Shown in pieces: positions 46,688 to 57,993 of a stretch of 64,000 nucleotides of DNA. Every line of letters begins with the position of its first letter. Positions within the stretch are counted from its first letter, which is position 1. The notes under the pieces are model-generated. The model saw only the letters and a program-made list of their open reading frames with translations. It ran no database searches and had not been told where the DNA came from. Position numbers and translations under genes: made by a program. The DNA is from Ailanthus altissimus (taxonomy: Eukaryota > Streptophyta > Magnoliopsida > Sapindales > Simaroubaceae): assembly GCA_946807835.1 (NCBI GenBank), contig OX327699.1, positions 1,242,501 through 1,306,500 on the forward strand, read 5' to 3'.

Positions 46688-48863
46688 TGTTGGCGTTAGT
46701 GCTTACGTACCATTCCAATATTGTATGAATATTAATTGTTTAATATTTATACAATAAATATTTCGAATAAAAATTATTAATTTTATAATTATATGGTGTA
46801 ATGCTTGTAACACTATAGACCTTGTATGGTATGAAGGAGTTCAGATCTAATCTAAAGAAGTTTAAATCAAGGCTAAGAGTTAGCAATACTGAAAGTTATA
46901 AATGTTAAGAGTTAACACTGTTAAGAGTTAGTAGGTTATAAGAGTTAATGAGATCTAAAGCGTTAGAACCTTGTTCATAATGAGACAAAGACCTGAAAGT
47001 ATACTTGTAATGACATAGTTGCAATAGACGCTATGAAATATCATTGTGTAAGTATGTCTCAAACATTATGTTCCTGATCTATGTTTACCAATATGGGTCT
47101 GTCGGTGAATCATTATTATATAGATCAGTGCATGTCTATATCTGACTAGTGCAGATGGTTGTGCTTAGCTGACCAAGAGCTTAAAGTTTGTATAGGCATG
47201 CAAATATCCAGTTAAAACTAGATATTGAACAGATTCACAAGGACCCCAATAGATATCCTATGAAGCCGTCAAATGAAGGTCCTATTGAATTAAGTAGTAT
47301 TCGTGGTCCTTTAACCTGAGTGCCACGATGAGCTTGTGAGTGTTCCACTATACTTTGATTCCATATATGTCATAGAACTTTTATAGTCTGACTGTTATAT
47401 GTCGCTGGGTATAGTCCGATACCCATAGAGTTCGGTTTGCGTAGATAAGAGATCTGTCAGCTTACATAGGTAAGTTGTATATCTGATACTCCGAGATTGT
47501 ATTTCATAAAGTCTTGTGGCCACAAGCATTAACCCGAGAAAAGATTATTCCATAGGGTTAAATAATATCGTAAAAGTGTTTGCGTATATTATTTATCGAG
47601 ATACGAATCTGTAGATTAATTCAAGGATGTGCTTACGGGGATTTGACAGTGCTGATCTATATCTCTGCACATCCAAGGTATAAATAATGGAAAGATTATA
47701 CATATGCGTAATGACCTTAACTTGTATGGTCTAATGCGCTGATTTGTAATATCCATAACGTGTGTGTAGGGGATCGATTACGAACTCATGAAATAGTTCC
47801 ATTTAATGAATCGAGTGTGGACTTAGGAAGTCTCACAATGTAAAATGTACTCTTTATGCACTTGGGTAGCGTACGGTATTAAATAGTTCAATATAGTAAA
47901 ATCTAACAATTTATTTTGGTTAAGTTAACTAAAGTATATTATTAAATGGTAGGACCCACTTTAAGTTAACTTGGTAACCTAGTAAGGACATAAAAGTAAT
48001 TTTCACTTAGTGATTATTAATTGTTAAATAATTAAAATAAATATTTATTTATTTAATAGTTAAATAATTAATTTAACTTAACTATAGTTAAAAGTTAACC
48101 ATATAATTAAGTTAAGTTAACCTTACTTAATAGTTAAGTAAAGGTTAATCTAACTATGGTTAAGTTCGTTAACTAAGGTTAGGTTATTTAAAAATTTATT
48201 TAACTTAAGGGTTAAGTTAAACTAACATAACTAAGGTTAAATGTTAACTAAGGTTATGTTAAGTTAAATGCAAATTCAAATTAAGTGAAATTAAAATTAA
48301 ATGCATCTTAAATTAATTGTTAATTAAATATATTTGGTTTATATTAGTAAAATGAATTAATTTTAATATGTTAAGTGTTTTAGAATGGCTAAAAATTTAG
48401 AGAGAAATTGAGAATGAAAATTGTAATATTTTCAATAATTGAAAACATATTCTATTTATCATCTTCTCCGATTAATGTTAACCATTAAAACATTGATTAA
48501 ATTTATTTTTGTTCAAGATTTGAATAAATAAATAATAAATTTAACTAAGTTAAAGAGTTTAATTTTAAATTAAGTTTAAGAGTTAAATTGATTGCTGGAT
48601 TAATATACTGTTATTCTAGACAATCAAACTCATCTTTGTTGATTGTTAGGATTTATCAAAGTTTACATTTTAGGTGGACTTCAAGCAATTTAATCTAAAA
48701 GTTTCATAGGTTAAATTTTCAATCGTGTTATTAATTTAATTAATATGTATTAATTGTGTTCATTATAAATTTTATACTTCCATTGTGCATATATTGTATG
48801 AGATATGTATATTTTTTATGATGAACACATATACTACATGCATGCACCCTAAAATAATCAACA
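46688..48863 (+). mobile_element. Solo LTR of family 'D', copy 2
   Basis: Starts TGTTGGCGTTAGTGCTTACG and ends AATAATCAACA. Aligns with D1 and D3 over the first ~1.15 kb (46790-47900). The downstream half contains a GTTAA-word-rich tract at 47930-48260 not seen in the other copies. No matching target duplication (AATAT left, CCCAA right), so it may have recombined between elements. Confidence 0.68.
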
Positions 48864-48949
48864 CCCAATAAATACAACACACCACACTATTAAAAACATT
48901 AAATGTAAATCAACATTACCATTACAACTCTAAACAAAGCCAACAGCAA

Positions 48950-49560
48950 GTTAAAACATTATCCAAACAGGCGGCTGTTTAAAGCAAGAGAGCCCCCCAA
49001 AAAAGAGTGTCCCCGTCGACAAGGGGCTAAGCAACTATTGCTAAGTGGGTCATGCTCGGTTAATAATGGCTGCTGCCCGATGGTGGAAGACGGGAGCGAC
49101 TGGTGGTGAGCATTTGGATGGATGTCCAACATTGGGGATGGGCGGTGAATTGTGGTAGGCATTGGAGATCGAGATTAGTGTGGCAACTGGTGGCCTTGAT
49201 CTACACGTCATAGGGCTACGATTGGCTAACGTCGAGGATCTCAACGAAGGCCAAAACTAAGATGTTGCTTGCCGGCGAGCTCGAGACTAAAGGGTGGCAG
49301 TTGCTCCATTTGTTCACCAAAAAAGAAAAGAAAACACAAAAAATAAATATAGAGAAGGAGAAAGTTTTAGGGTTGTTGTTCATCGAAAGGTAAGCCACCA
49401 AGCGGTGGTTGTTATCCGCGGGAGAATGGGCCTAAGCCTCCTCTTTAGTGAAGATCTAATTTTTTAGAAGGGCAGCTGGTGAAAGCGATCTAGTTTTAAG
49501 AGGGTTTCTTTTACGATACGGAGAAGTTAGGCGTTTATTCAAGATACTTTGAATCTAGAG
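48950..49560. other. GC-richer unassigned island
   Basis: Contrasts with AT-rich neighbours. Contains several short minus-strand frames (48959-49401) in different phases, none resembling a known family. Perhaps decayed genic DNA. Confidence 0.35.
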
Positions 49561-49658
49561 TATTTAAAACATCTCAAAAATTATAATATCTGACACCAAA
49601 TTGTCATCCAAAAGGCAATGTTATATGCTAAAAATGATAGAGGAACACTAATGATTCA

Positions 49659-50431
49659 TGATAATAATTACACTAGAACTTATTAAACCATAATGAGTTA
49701 CTCATAGTTCATGAACAAATTGCATTTAATTCAAAAACAGCTCCCTTTCGGTGAGAAGATGACTATGAATAATAGTTTTTTTTATGGACAAGTTTTTAGG
49801 TTTTTGACCTTGTTATTAGATAAAACATTATTTATAGTTACAAAAGACCAAGAGTTGCTCTAATATTTTTCATAGATAAAAATTTTTCTATTATTTTTCA
49901 TAAAAAAGAAGAAAAAAAGGTGAGAGTGAGAGTGAGAGAAAAAATAATGAGAGGTGAATAATAAAATTACAAGAGATCAAGAGTGGCTCCAATACGTGAG
50001 CTTTAGGCTCATTTTCATTTTCTTTTAAGTTGTATTAGAGTCCTTATGTGTGTAGACTTCTAATTTAAGTCTCTTTAAGGGGTCTTGTAACAGCAAAAAA
50101 CTTTATATAAACCATATTTTCATTATTAGGTGATAATGCATATACAACAGTGCAAAATAGAAAACTTTGAGAGCAAGAGAAAGCATTGAGCACAAGAGTG
50201 TTATATAAATTTTTTAAAAATTCGTTTTATTATGTATTTTTTGTGTATCTTAATTGATTCGTAATAATTTAAATAACAAAAGAATTTAAAATTTTTGATT
50301 CCCAATAAACGTAAATAATTTATTAAATTAAGTAAATTCTTGTGCCTGTTTGATTTTTTTCACTATTTTACTTTAAGTGATTTTTGTCATTCTTAAATAT
50401 ATGTGGGTAAATTCTTCCGTGTTCCCCAACA
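49659..50431 (+). mobile_element. Probable solo LTR just upstream of the sucrose transporter (773 bp)
   Basis: TGATAATAATTACAC to GTTCCCCAACA, flanked by perfect ATTCA repeats (49654-49658, 50432-50436). A TATA-like TTTATATAAACC at 50102-50113 followed by an AT-rich tail is LTR-like. No relative in the window, so the call rests on its ends and the duplication. Confidence 0.52.
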
Positions 50432-50601
50432 ATTCAATGGTCAATTTTCAATATTAACAGTCGAATGTAATGGAAAAATATGGCGCTTCAAAAAAATTAA
50501 GGAGCGTGGTGTAGGCCGGCCATTATAAAATATGGGGGTGCAGTAACATAATCTATAATTAAAAGGGGCGGAATGAAGTTTACCCTAATAAAATCGTCCA
50601 C

Positions 50602-50744
50602 TAATAAGAGACCCGAAAATAATGCGTAGTCTTCTAAGAGACCCGAAAATAATGCAGTAGTGTTCTAAGAGACCAGAAAATAATGAATGTCTTCTAAGAG
50701 ACCCGAAAATAATGAATGTCTTCTAAAGAATCAAAAGATAATTT
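50602..50744. repeat. 29-31 bp tandem repeat in the sucrose transporter promoter
   Basis: Four and a half units of TCTTCTAAGAGACCCGAAAA followed by TAATG(AATG/CAGTAG), starting at about 50602, 50632, 50663, 50692 and 50721. The last is decayed. The array ends ~120 bp before the TATA box. Confidence 0.88.
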
Positions 50745-50759
50745 ATTACAGTGGGTGTG

Positions 50760-50868
50760 CACGTGTAAATTATAACAGTAACAGCAAGTGGGACTGAGAC
50801 AACAAATTTGAAATGGATAAGGCGATGGCAAGGAATTGCCAGTTGCCACCATGCAAGACCATATAAAT
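50760..50868 (+). promoter_or_regulatory. Core promoter of the sucrose transporter
   Basis: TATAAAT at 50862-50868 lies ~95 bp before the ATG, implying a transcription start near 50895 and a ~60-bp leader. A G-box CACGTG (50760-50765), the core bound by plant bZIP/bHLH factors, lies ~100 bp upstream of the TATA box. Confidence 0.65.
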
Positions 50869-50956
50869 TCACTCGCTCACCTCCCAAAATTCACAGTCAC
50901 AAAGATTTGATTTTATAAAATTTCAGAGCGAAATAAAGTTGGAAGGTTAGCTGGGC

Positions 50957-53396
50957 ATGGAGCGTGAAGTGGAAGCTGTAAAATCCTCATTCGGGGTCCA
51001 ACACCCGCCTCAGACTGAGAGGTCACCATTGAGAAAGATAATCATGGTGGCGTCGGTAGCCGCGGGGGTGCAGTTTGGCTGGGCCCTTCAGCTCTCTCTC
51101 TTGACTCCCTACGTTCAGCTTTTGGGCATCCCTCACAAATGGGCGTCCCTTATTTGGCTTTGCGGTCCCATCTCCGGCATGTTCGTTCAGCCCATCGTCG
51201 GCTTCCACAGCGACACTTGCACCGCCCGCTTCGGTCGCCGTCGGCCTTTCATCGCTGCAGGTGCCATCCTCGTTGGCATCGCGGTCTTTCTCATCGGCTT
51301 CGCAGCCGATTTAGGCCACCTCTTCGGCGATTCAATCACCAGAACCATCAAACCCCGAGCCATAGGCATCTTCGTTCTCGGTTTCTGGATCCTCGACGTG
51401 GCTAACAACACGTTACAAGGCCCATGTCGAGCCCTTCTCGCCGATCTCGCCGGCAACAGTCAAAAGAAAACCCGAACGGCAAACTCATTATTTTCTTTCT
51501 TTATGGCCGTCGGTAACGTTCTGGGCTTCGCCGCCGGCTCCTACACTCATTTATATCACATGTTTCCCTTTACAAAATCAAAAGCTTGTGATACTTACTG
51601 CGCAAATTTGAAAACCTGTTTTCTCCTCTCTATTTCTTTGCTGCTAACCCTAACGATAATAGCTCTTAGTTACGTACGTGAGAAACCATGGTCGCCGGAA
51701 CTTGATAACGCCGGCGAAGGCGACGAGATTGACAACAACGACGAGAAGACAACTGGGTCGTCGCCAAAAGTCCCCCTTTTTGGGGAAATATTCGGTGCAT
51801 TGAAGGGTTTGCAAAGACCGATGTGGGTTTTACTTTTGGTGACGGCTCTTAATTGGATTGCATGGTTCCCGTTCTTGTTGTTTGACACTGATTGGATGGG
51901 AAGAGAGGTTTATGGAGGCAACTCTAAGGGCAATGCAGAGGAACTCAAAGTTTACAACAACGGCGTGCGAGCGGGAGCTTTAGGGCTGATGCTGAACGCC
52001 ATCGTTTCGGGGATTACTTCGCTGGGCATAGAGTTCTTGGCGCGTGCGGTTGGCAGTGTCAAGAGGCTCTGGGGTATCGTGAATTTCTTGTTGGCGATTT
52101 GTCTGACCATGACTCTTCTGATCACTAAATTGGCCGAGTCGAACCGGCAATACACGACCTTGGACGGCGGCGCCACCCATATTTTGCCGCCGCCGGTTGG
52201 TGTCAAAGCCGGTGCGTTGGCCGTCTTCACTGTCATGGGAGTTCCTCAAGCTGTAAGTTCATTTCTAAATTTTCAGGAGAAATTTATTATTTATACTTTT
52301 TCATATATTTTGTATTCAAAATCCATGGTAATTAGGTGCTGCATGTTAACGTTATTTTTATTACTTTTTAAAGCTGAAATTTATTTAAATTAAAGGGGAA
52401 AAAAGAAAAAGAAACTCATTTTTATAGGAAACATCATCTCAATAAGGAGCCAGTTTTGGATTCTTCTGATTCCGGTCGTTGAAATTTAATGCAGTCTCAT
52501 AAACATAAACATGGCCTTACTGAGCAAACTGTTTGTTGTCCTTATCCCATGCCTGCAGTTGGGTCTCCAATTATAATTATAATTTCAGTATAATATTAAA
52601 AATAATTTAAATTATTGAATTAAATCAAAAAATTAAGAGTTAATGTTTAATTATTAATCTTAAAGATATTAATAATTTCACTATTAATATTATTAAATCT
52701 AATTGTATCTTTGTTGAATAATTAGCAACAGTGAGGCATAAAAAAATATATATACCGGGAGAATTTTATTGGAATCCCTGAGGTTTGTCAAAATATCACG
52801 AAGTAAAAAAGATTTTCTTAAAAAAAATTATCATATCAAAACTTCTTATGCAGGTCAAGGCATGTTACATATCATAGCAGTCAGGATAATGCTTTCGTGT
52901 TTACATATTGCAGATTACTTATAGTGTACCTTTTGCTTTGGCCTCCATATTTTCTAGAAATTCCAGTGCAGGTCAAGGTATATGTTTTCTCTATCTCAAA
53001 AAATTTGTTTATGGGTTTTTTCAGATATTGTTTATTTATTTTGTTCCTTTGAATATTATCAGGGCTTTCCTTGGGGGTTTTGAATCTTGCAATAGTCATA
53101 CCACAGGTATGCTTGATTGTTCACCCTTATCTAGATTCTATAGTTGCAATGTTTTCCAGATGCACAAAGATTATCCTCTGATGATTATTGGATGATATTT
53201 GTTGTTTTAACAGATGATGGTATCTTTGGTTGGCGGACCCTTTGATGCTCTATTTGGAGGCGGTAACATACCGGCTTTTATAGCCGGAGCCGTTGCAGCT
53301 GCCGCAAGCGGTGTAATAGCACTCACCATGCTCCCATCGCCTCCCCCTGATATTCCAGCAGCCAAAACTGCTTCTGCAGCTGCCGGATTTCATTGA
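50957..53396 (+). CDS. Sucrose/H+ symporter, type I (SUC2/SUT1-like), four exons
   Basis: Moves sucrose with a proton across the plasma membrane; family members load phloem or feed sinks. Exons: 50957-52252, 52914-52977, 53063-53106, 53214-53396. All three introns have GT...AG borders (GTAAGT, GTATAT, GTATGC donors), and the joined frame gives 528 residues with no stop, the normal length for the clade. Visible features: charged N-terminus; TM1 from about residue 28; the conserved His of the family in GIPHKW (His60); the MFS loop motif RFGRRRP (91-97); [21 protein letters not shown] (144-164); a cytosolic acidic loop (245-268) between TM6 and TM7; [12 protein letters not shown] (310-321); and the C-terminal DALFGGGN. 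Twelve membrane segments are expected. The ATG at 50957 is the first after the leader, and its protein start matches family members. The first-exon frame reads through into intron 1 for 46 codons; that extension is not coding. Closest named relatives are SUC2/SUT1; the exact orthologue was not assigned. Confidence 0.95.
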
Positions 53397-54539
53397 ACTT
53401 ATCTGAGCTTTTGAATTTTGTTGGCAAACAAAAGAAAAGGAACTTTTCTTTTTAAGGAATTTGGTGTCAACAGTTAGATGATAAACGTCTTAAACGTCTG
53501 TAAGGCTACCATCAAGCGCAATATATAACGATAGCCAATGAGCTAATGCAACTCTGCATATCTAAGATTTGTCTCCTCAATTAACTTTAATCTTTTTGGT
53601 AATTTTTTTTTTCTTCACGTGGTTAAGACATCAAATCTACGGGCCAAGCAATAGTTTTACCGCAAAATGGTTCTAGTCATAAGGTACATGAAGTCTTTTT
53701 ACTTTCATTCAAAAGGGAACTAAGCTCTAATAAATCTTACATGTTAAATCACTATAAAGCTCTTGCTCCAAAAAGAAAGATCAATTCACTTCGAAACTTT
53801 CAAAATAGCGTTTCGACTTTGAGAATACATATATCAAGGATTATTCTATAATGCGGAAAAGGTTTTAAAGGTGTTAATAGTATAATTATTTATATTCATT
53901 AGATTTTATTTCTTATCTAAATTAATTTTGATATTATAATAAAATTTTAATTTCAATATCATAGAATGACCTATAAATCAACTACATTTTAAAATGTAAA
54001 ATTTGATATTTTAAATACAACAAGAACTACTTAAATCTTAATTAGATACAGTTGTCATAATAAATTACCATAAAGCAGTATATCACTTGTATATCTTAAT
54101 TAGATACAGTTGTCATAATATATTACCATAAAGCAGTATACAAGTTGGGAAATTGTTAATTTAGTTTAAAATTGATGAGTTATTTAATATTAATTTTTAT
54201 TTGTTTAAAATATTTCAATTAATTCCTACAGTTAAAGAAAAATTTAAAGTATATTTTTTAAAAATAATAATTTACTTCATTGTCCTTAAAAAGGGTACCT
54301 TAAATGTTAATTTTTCAATGATATCAATTAACTAAGATATTTAAATATATGTATATAACTATATTGAATAAGTCAACTAAATTTCAAAAACTAAATTAGT
54401 CATTTTTCTAAGGGAAAATAACATATGAATTCCTAACCTTTTAGAAAATGGATATGCAGATTTTAATTGCTTCAAAAATTATATCGATATCCTTGTCAGA
54501 TAACAATTTTTGTCTATTTTAACGATTAAAAAATTAATT
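53397..54539. other. 3' UTR and AT-rich downstream DNA
   Basis: The 3' UTR probably ends within ~200-350 bp (AATAAA-like sequence at 53729-53734). A 58-bp tandem duplication at 54035-54150 contains ATCTTAATTAGATACAGTTG and ACCATAAAGCAGTATA. No gene. Confidence 0.6.
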
Positions 54540-55490
54540 TGTATTTCCTTTTCTTAAAACTTTAGGAGTTAATTTTTTTTTATTAAAATAGACGGAAATC
54601 ATTACCTAACAAGGGTGTCAATAGAATTTTAAAGCCATTAAAATTTGCACGCCCAATTATTAAAATTCAAGAGTCCAAATATATTTTTCCTTTTTTCTAA
54701 ATCTTTTTAAGAGTCTCAAAACAATAAGATATAATGACTATTTTTGATTCATGTCATACATAAACAAATCAAAAAGCACCAAAAAGAGCACATAATACAA
54801 TACTATATCAACATTTTCAAGGAAACTTTTCAAACCACTATGAAAGTTATGCAGAAGCTAAGGCTCTTACTAACCAATTACAGTTCTTAGTAATACCATT
54901 AGCCACCAGAGGCTTACTAACTTTGGGGATGTGGCTATACAGGATAGAAAATATTTGAAATCAGCCACCGATTTTGCTCCTCTTAGACAGATTATGCTTG
55001 ATTAAACTCTCCATATTAGTTGAATCTTATCCCACCTCAATAGGTCACAGGTCACAAACTAGACTCAAGAGCCAAAGTTAAAGCTTAAAGAACTATCAAA
55101 GCTTAAGCAAATTCAACATCCTAAGAAATGCTTTTGGTTTATGTAAGCAACCACGATTTTGTTGGATATAAGTTTGTTATAATGTCTTTAAAGTATGAGT
55201 CGTAATTATTAACCCCAAATTTTGGGTCGTTTTAGGCCAATGAGTTGAATTTATTAATCTTTAAGAATAATTACTGAGCCATTTGATGGGCTAGGCCAAA
55301 ATTAAACTGGGATGATCACTCATTGGCATTTGTTGAACTTTCTAAACTTCATAACTCATTCAAGGTTATTCTAAATAAAACAATCACAACTTGATCCAAA
55401 TGAAGTAATCACAATCAGAGGTGAAATTATAATGGTTTGATTCAATGTGAATCTATATCTATTTTACCGAGCCTATTCAACTCACTCAAA
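54540..55490. repeat. Dispersed repeat 'R', copy 2
   Basis: Same orientation and extent as 33645-34620, ending at TTTACCGAGCCTATTCAACTCACTC. The (TTA)n-bearing part of copy 1 is absent here. Confidence 0.75.
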
Positions 55491-57993
55491 TACACTATTG
55501 AATATTATTTTTACATAAGTACAAAGAAGAAGATTATCTATAATTGAAAATTATTACAATGATTATCCCCTCAAGTAATTAGCCTTAAGGGCTATAGTAG
55601 AGCCATGGGGCTGTAAATGGAGTCATATGACTATAATAGAGCATTGAAAGCTGTGATAGAGAGGAAAATCTAAATCCTCCAAAAGTAATAGAGCTCTGAG
55701 AGTTTTTATAAAGCCTTAGAGGTTGTTTTGGGGTTATCAAGAGTTGTAAGGGTGCCTTAATTATAACTTTTTCTTTCTTTATAAAAAAGAAGCTATGAGC
55801 CTCTTTGCTTTAGCATCTAGCCTCTCTTTTATATAGGTGTAGGTTGTAGAATCCTTGCATGGCTAAATTTAAGAGACGTGGAGTCTTTTTAGGGATAGAA
55901 CTATAGATTCTTATTGACTGAAGAGTCTTGTTGAAACTAAAACATGTAACTTTGAGGTTTAATTAGTACGAGTTCTTAGTCATTGTTGAATAAACAACTT
56001 TTTGTTTGCCCTTGGGGGCTAGTCGATTCATGGAGGACTTACATGATCGGCCTCTTAAAGAACTTACACAGTCGACCTTTTAAAGGGTTTTACAAGATTA
56101 AGGACTTTTTATTCTTAAAGCTTTCTTTTATGAGTTAACATTTAGGATGCCCATATGACGAGTCTTTTGATCAGTTATAATGGGCCTTCTTGTGAACCTT
56201 AGGTGAGGTGTTCTTGGGATATCTAAGGTCAGAGTGACCGCGTTGGGCCTTCTAATAATTGATCTTGGGTTAGAATCCCATAGGAGAATAGGGTCCCTCA
56301 ATTTTAAGTGTTTCCTTATTAATAATGGAAACTTTGTAATAGTTCTTATTTTTGCAACCTCATAGAGTTCTCGGGTCAAACAATGAGTCCTCGAAATGAG
56401 CAAGGTATTCAACAATTGAAAACTCCCCTTTAAAGAGTTTAGAATCTCATAAGGTGGTTGCCTTTCCATGATAGTGATGTGAGGAGGTTATTAAAATTGG
56501 CACAAAAAGTGCATTTAATGCTTAGTGACTCTTTGAGAAACATGTACTAATAGACAGCTAGGTAAATGGTTACACCTTTTCAACTTTTTCATCTTGTTCA
56601 CATCTTAAGCCATTAGAACCAACTGAATGGTTGAGGTATGCTTTTAAAGGGATGTATCAGATGAAGAAAGGTTTTACTCATATGATCATTTTATCCCTCA
56701 GCTTTTAAATGAATGACTGAGAATTTTGGAGACTTCATATATATAGGCATAGTCTCTTTGTCTCTCCATTTTCACTTCATTTGGCTATTTTAAGATAGAG
56801 AAATTATAAGAATTCGTTGAGAAAAAAGCTTTGTGTTCTCTGTGATCATCCTTTGTATCGTCAACAATCTACATACAAGTAAATGTTTATTTAGCATATT
56901 TCTTTATTTTTATTGCCTTTATTGTTGCTGCTCTTAAGTGTTTATTGTATTTTTGCATTGTAATGTGTTCTTCGGACATCTGTTCTTCATAGTTTAAGTG
57001 CTCGACGTTTGTTGCTGCTCTTAAGTGTTTATTGTATTTTTGCATTGTAATGTGTTTTTCGGACATGTGGTCTTCATAGTTTAAGTGCTCAACGTGAAGA
57101 TGTTTGTGTGCTTGTTTGAATGTGCTTAAGTGCTCGGTAGTAAATTATTGATAGGTCATCTACCTTGTTTGTTCAAATGTTAGAACTGTGTCTTGGACCA
57201 ATGACTCCCAGAACATATCTGGTTGTGAGTCTAGCAATTTTGGTAGGGACTCGAATGCTAAAAGTAGCTTATCCCTAGAAGTTAAAAATGTGAGTTCTTG
57301 GGCTGGTTGAGGACTCTAGTTGATTGTTAAAAAGCCCACCCATGTAGGGAATGCTGAGGTAAAAATGCTCGAGGGCTCTAATGATTCTAAAATGACACCC
57401 AAATGATGTGAAAATGCCAACTAGTACTCTTGAGGGGCTGGCATTAGTCTCAGTCCAATCAGGTAAGCAGAAAAAGAATAAGAAAAAAAATTTCATCCCT
57501 TGAACTAATGAGGAGATCCCTTTTAAGCTAGACTGTCCACCTTATCATCCTTCAGGCATGAGGCAAGAGGAACCTTGACTTTATTGAGGGAAAAGTATGA
57601 GATACCGAGCACTATTACATTAAGAGTACTTCGCGAGGATGTGCTAGTGCGCTACTAGTTGAAGAGGTAGCTATTAACTTTGTCTTCTTCACATTAGGTT
57701 TAAGATTACCTATTCGGCCTTACTTTATATAATTGTTTACCCAATTAAACTTAGAATCGTGTTAATTGAACCTCAATTCGTGAAGGGTATTGGTTAGTTT
57801 GTATGTAATATAGTTGAAGCTCGACTTTAGTAAGCCTACCTTTCCTGAGTTACATCAAATTTATCAAAACAAGGTAAACTTTGATCAATAGGAGGGGTTT
57901 TATTACCTTTTAAGTTATGATGGGGAGAGGATAAGAGATATGCATCTATATAGATATACCATCAAATAATCACAAGTAGAATCACTTTTGGAG
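55491..57993. repeat. Unclassified repetitive region 'X' (copy 1)
   Basis: 56033-56295 recurs, diverged, at 60752-61010. An 87-bp tandem duplication (56924-57010, 57011-57097) carries GTTGCTGCTCTTAAGTG and GCATTGTAATGTGTT. An LTR-like tail (TATATATAGGCATAGTCTC near 56740) suggests retrotransposon origin. The 113-codon minus frame (56128-56469) is not open in the second copy and is probably chance. Confidence 0.5.

Noticed and set aside
50602..50744. CRISPR-like regular repeat
   Set aside because: Units are contiguous without unique spacers and the genome is a plant; it is a minisatellite.
51139..51456. Overlapping frames of 88-89 codons on both strands within the transporter exon 1
   Set aside because: Produced by the GC-rich codon use of the real exon; arginine/proline-rich nonsense.
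52253..52393. Continuation of the transporter frame past GTAAGT
   Set aside because: The donor site, the family-conserved continuation in exon 2 and loss of similarity show this is intron 1.
52908..53195. 95-codon plus frame across introns 2 and 3
   Set aside because: Covers exon 2 in frame but then reads intron; the spliced model preserves the conserved [17 protein letters not shown].
56128..56469. 113-codon minus-strand frame
   Set aside because: Region is a repeat; the diverged copy at 60757-61010 does not conserve the frame and no family is recognisable.
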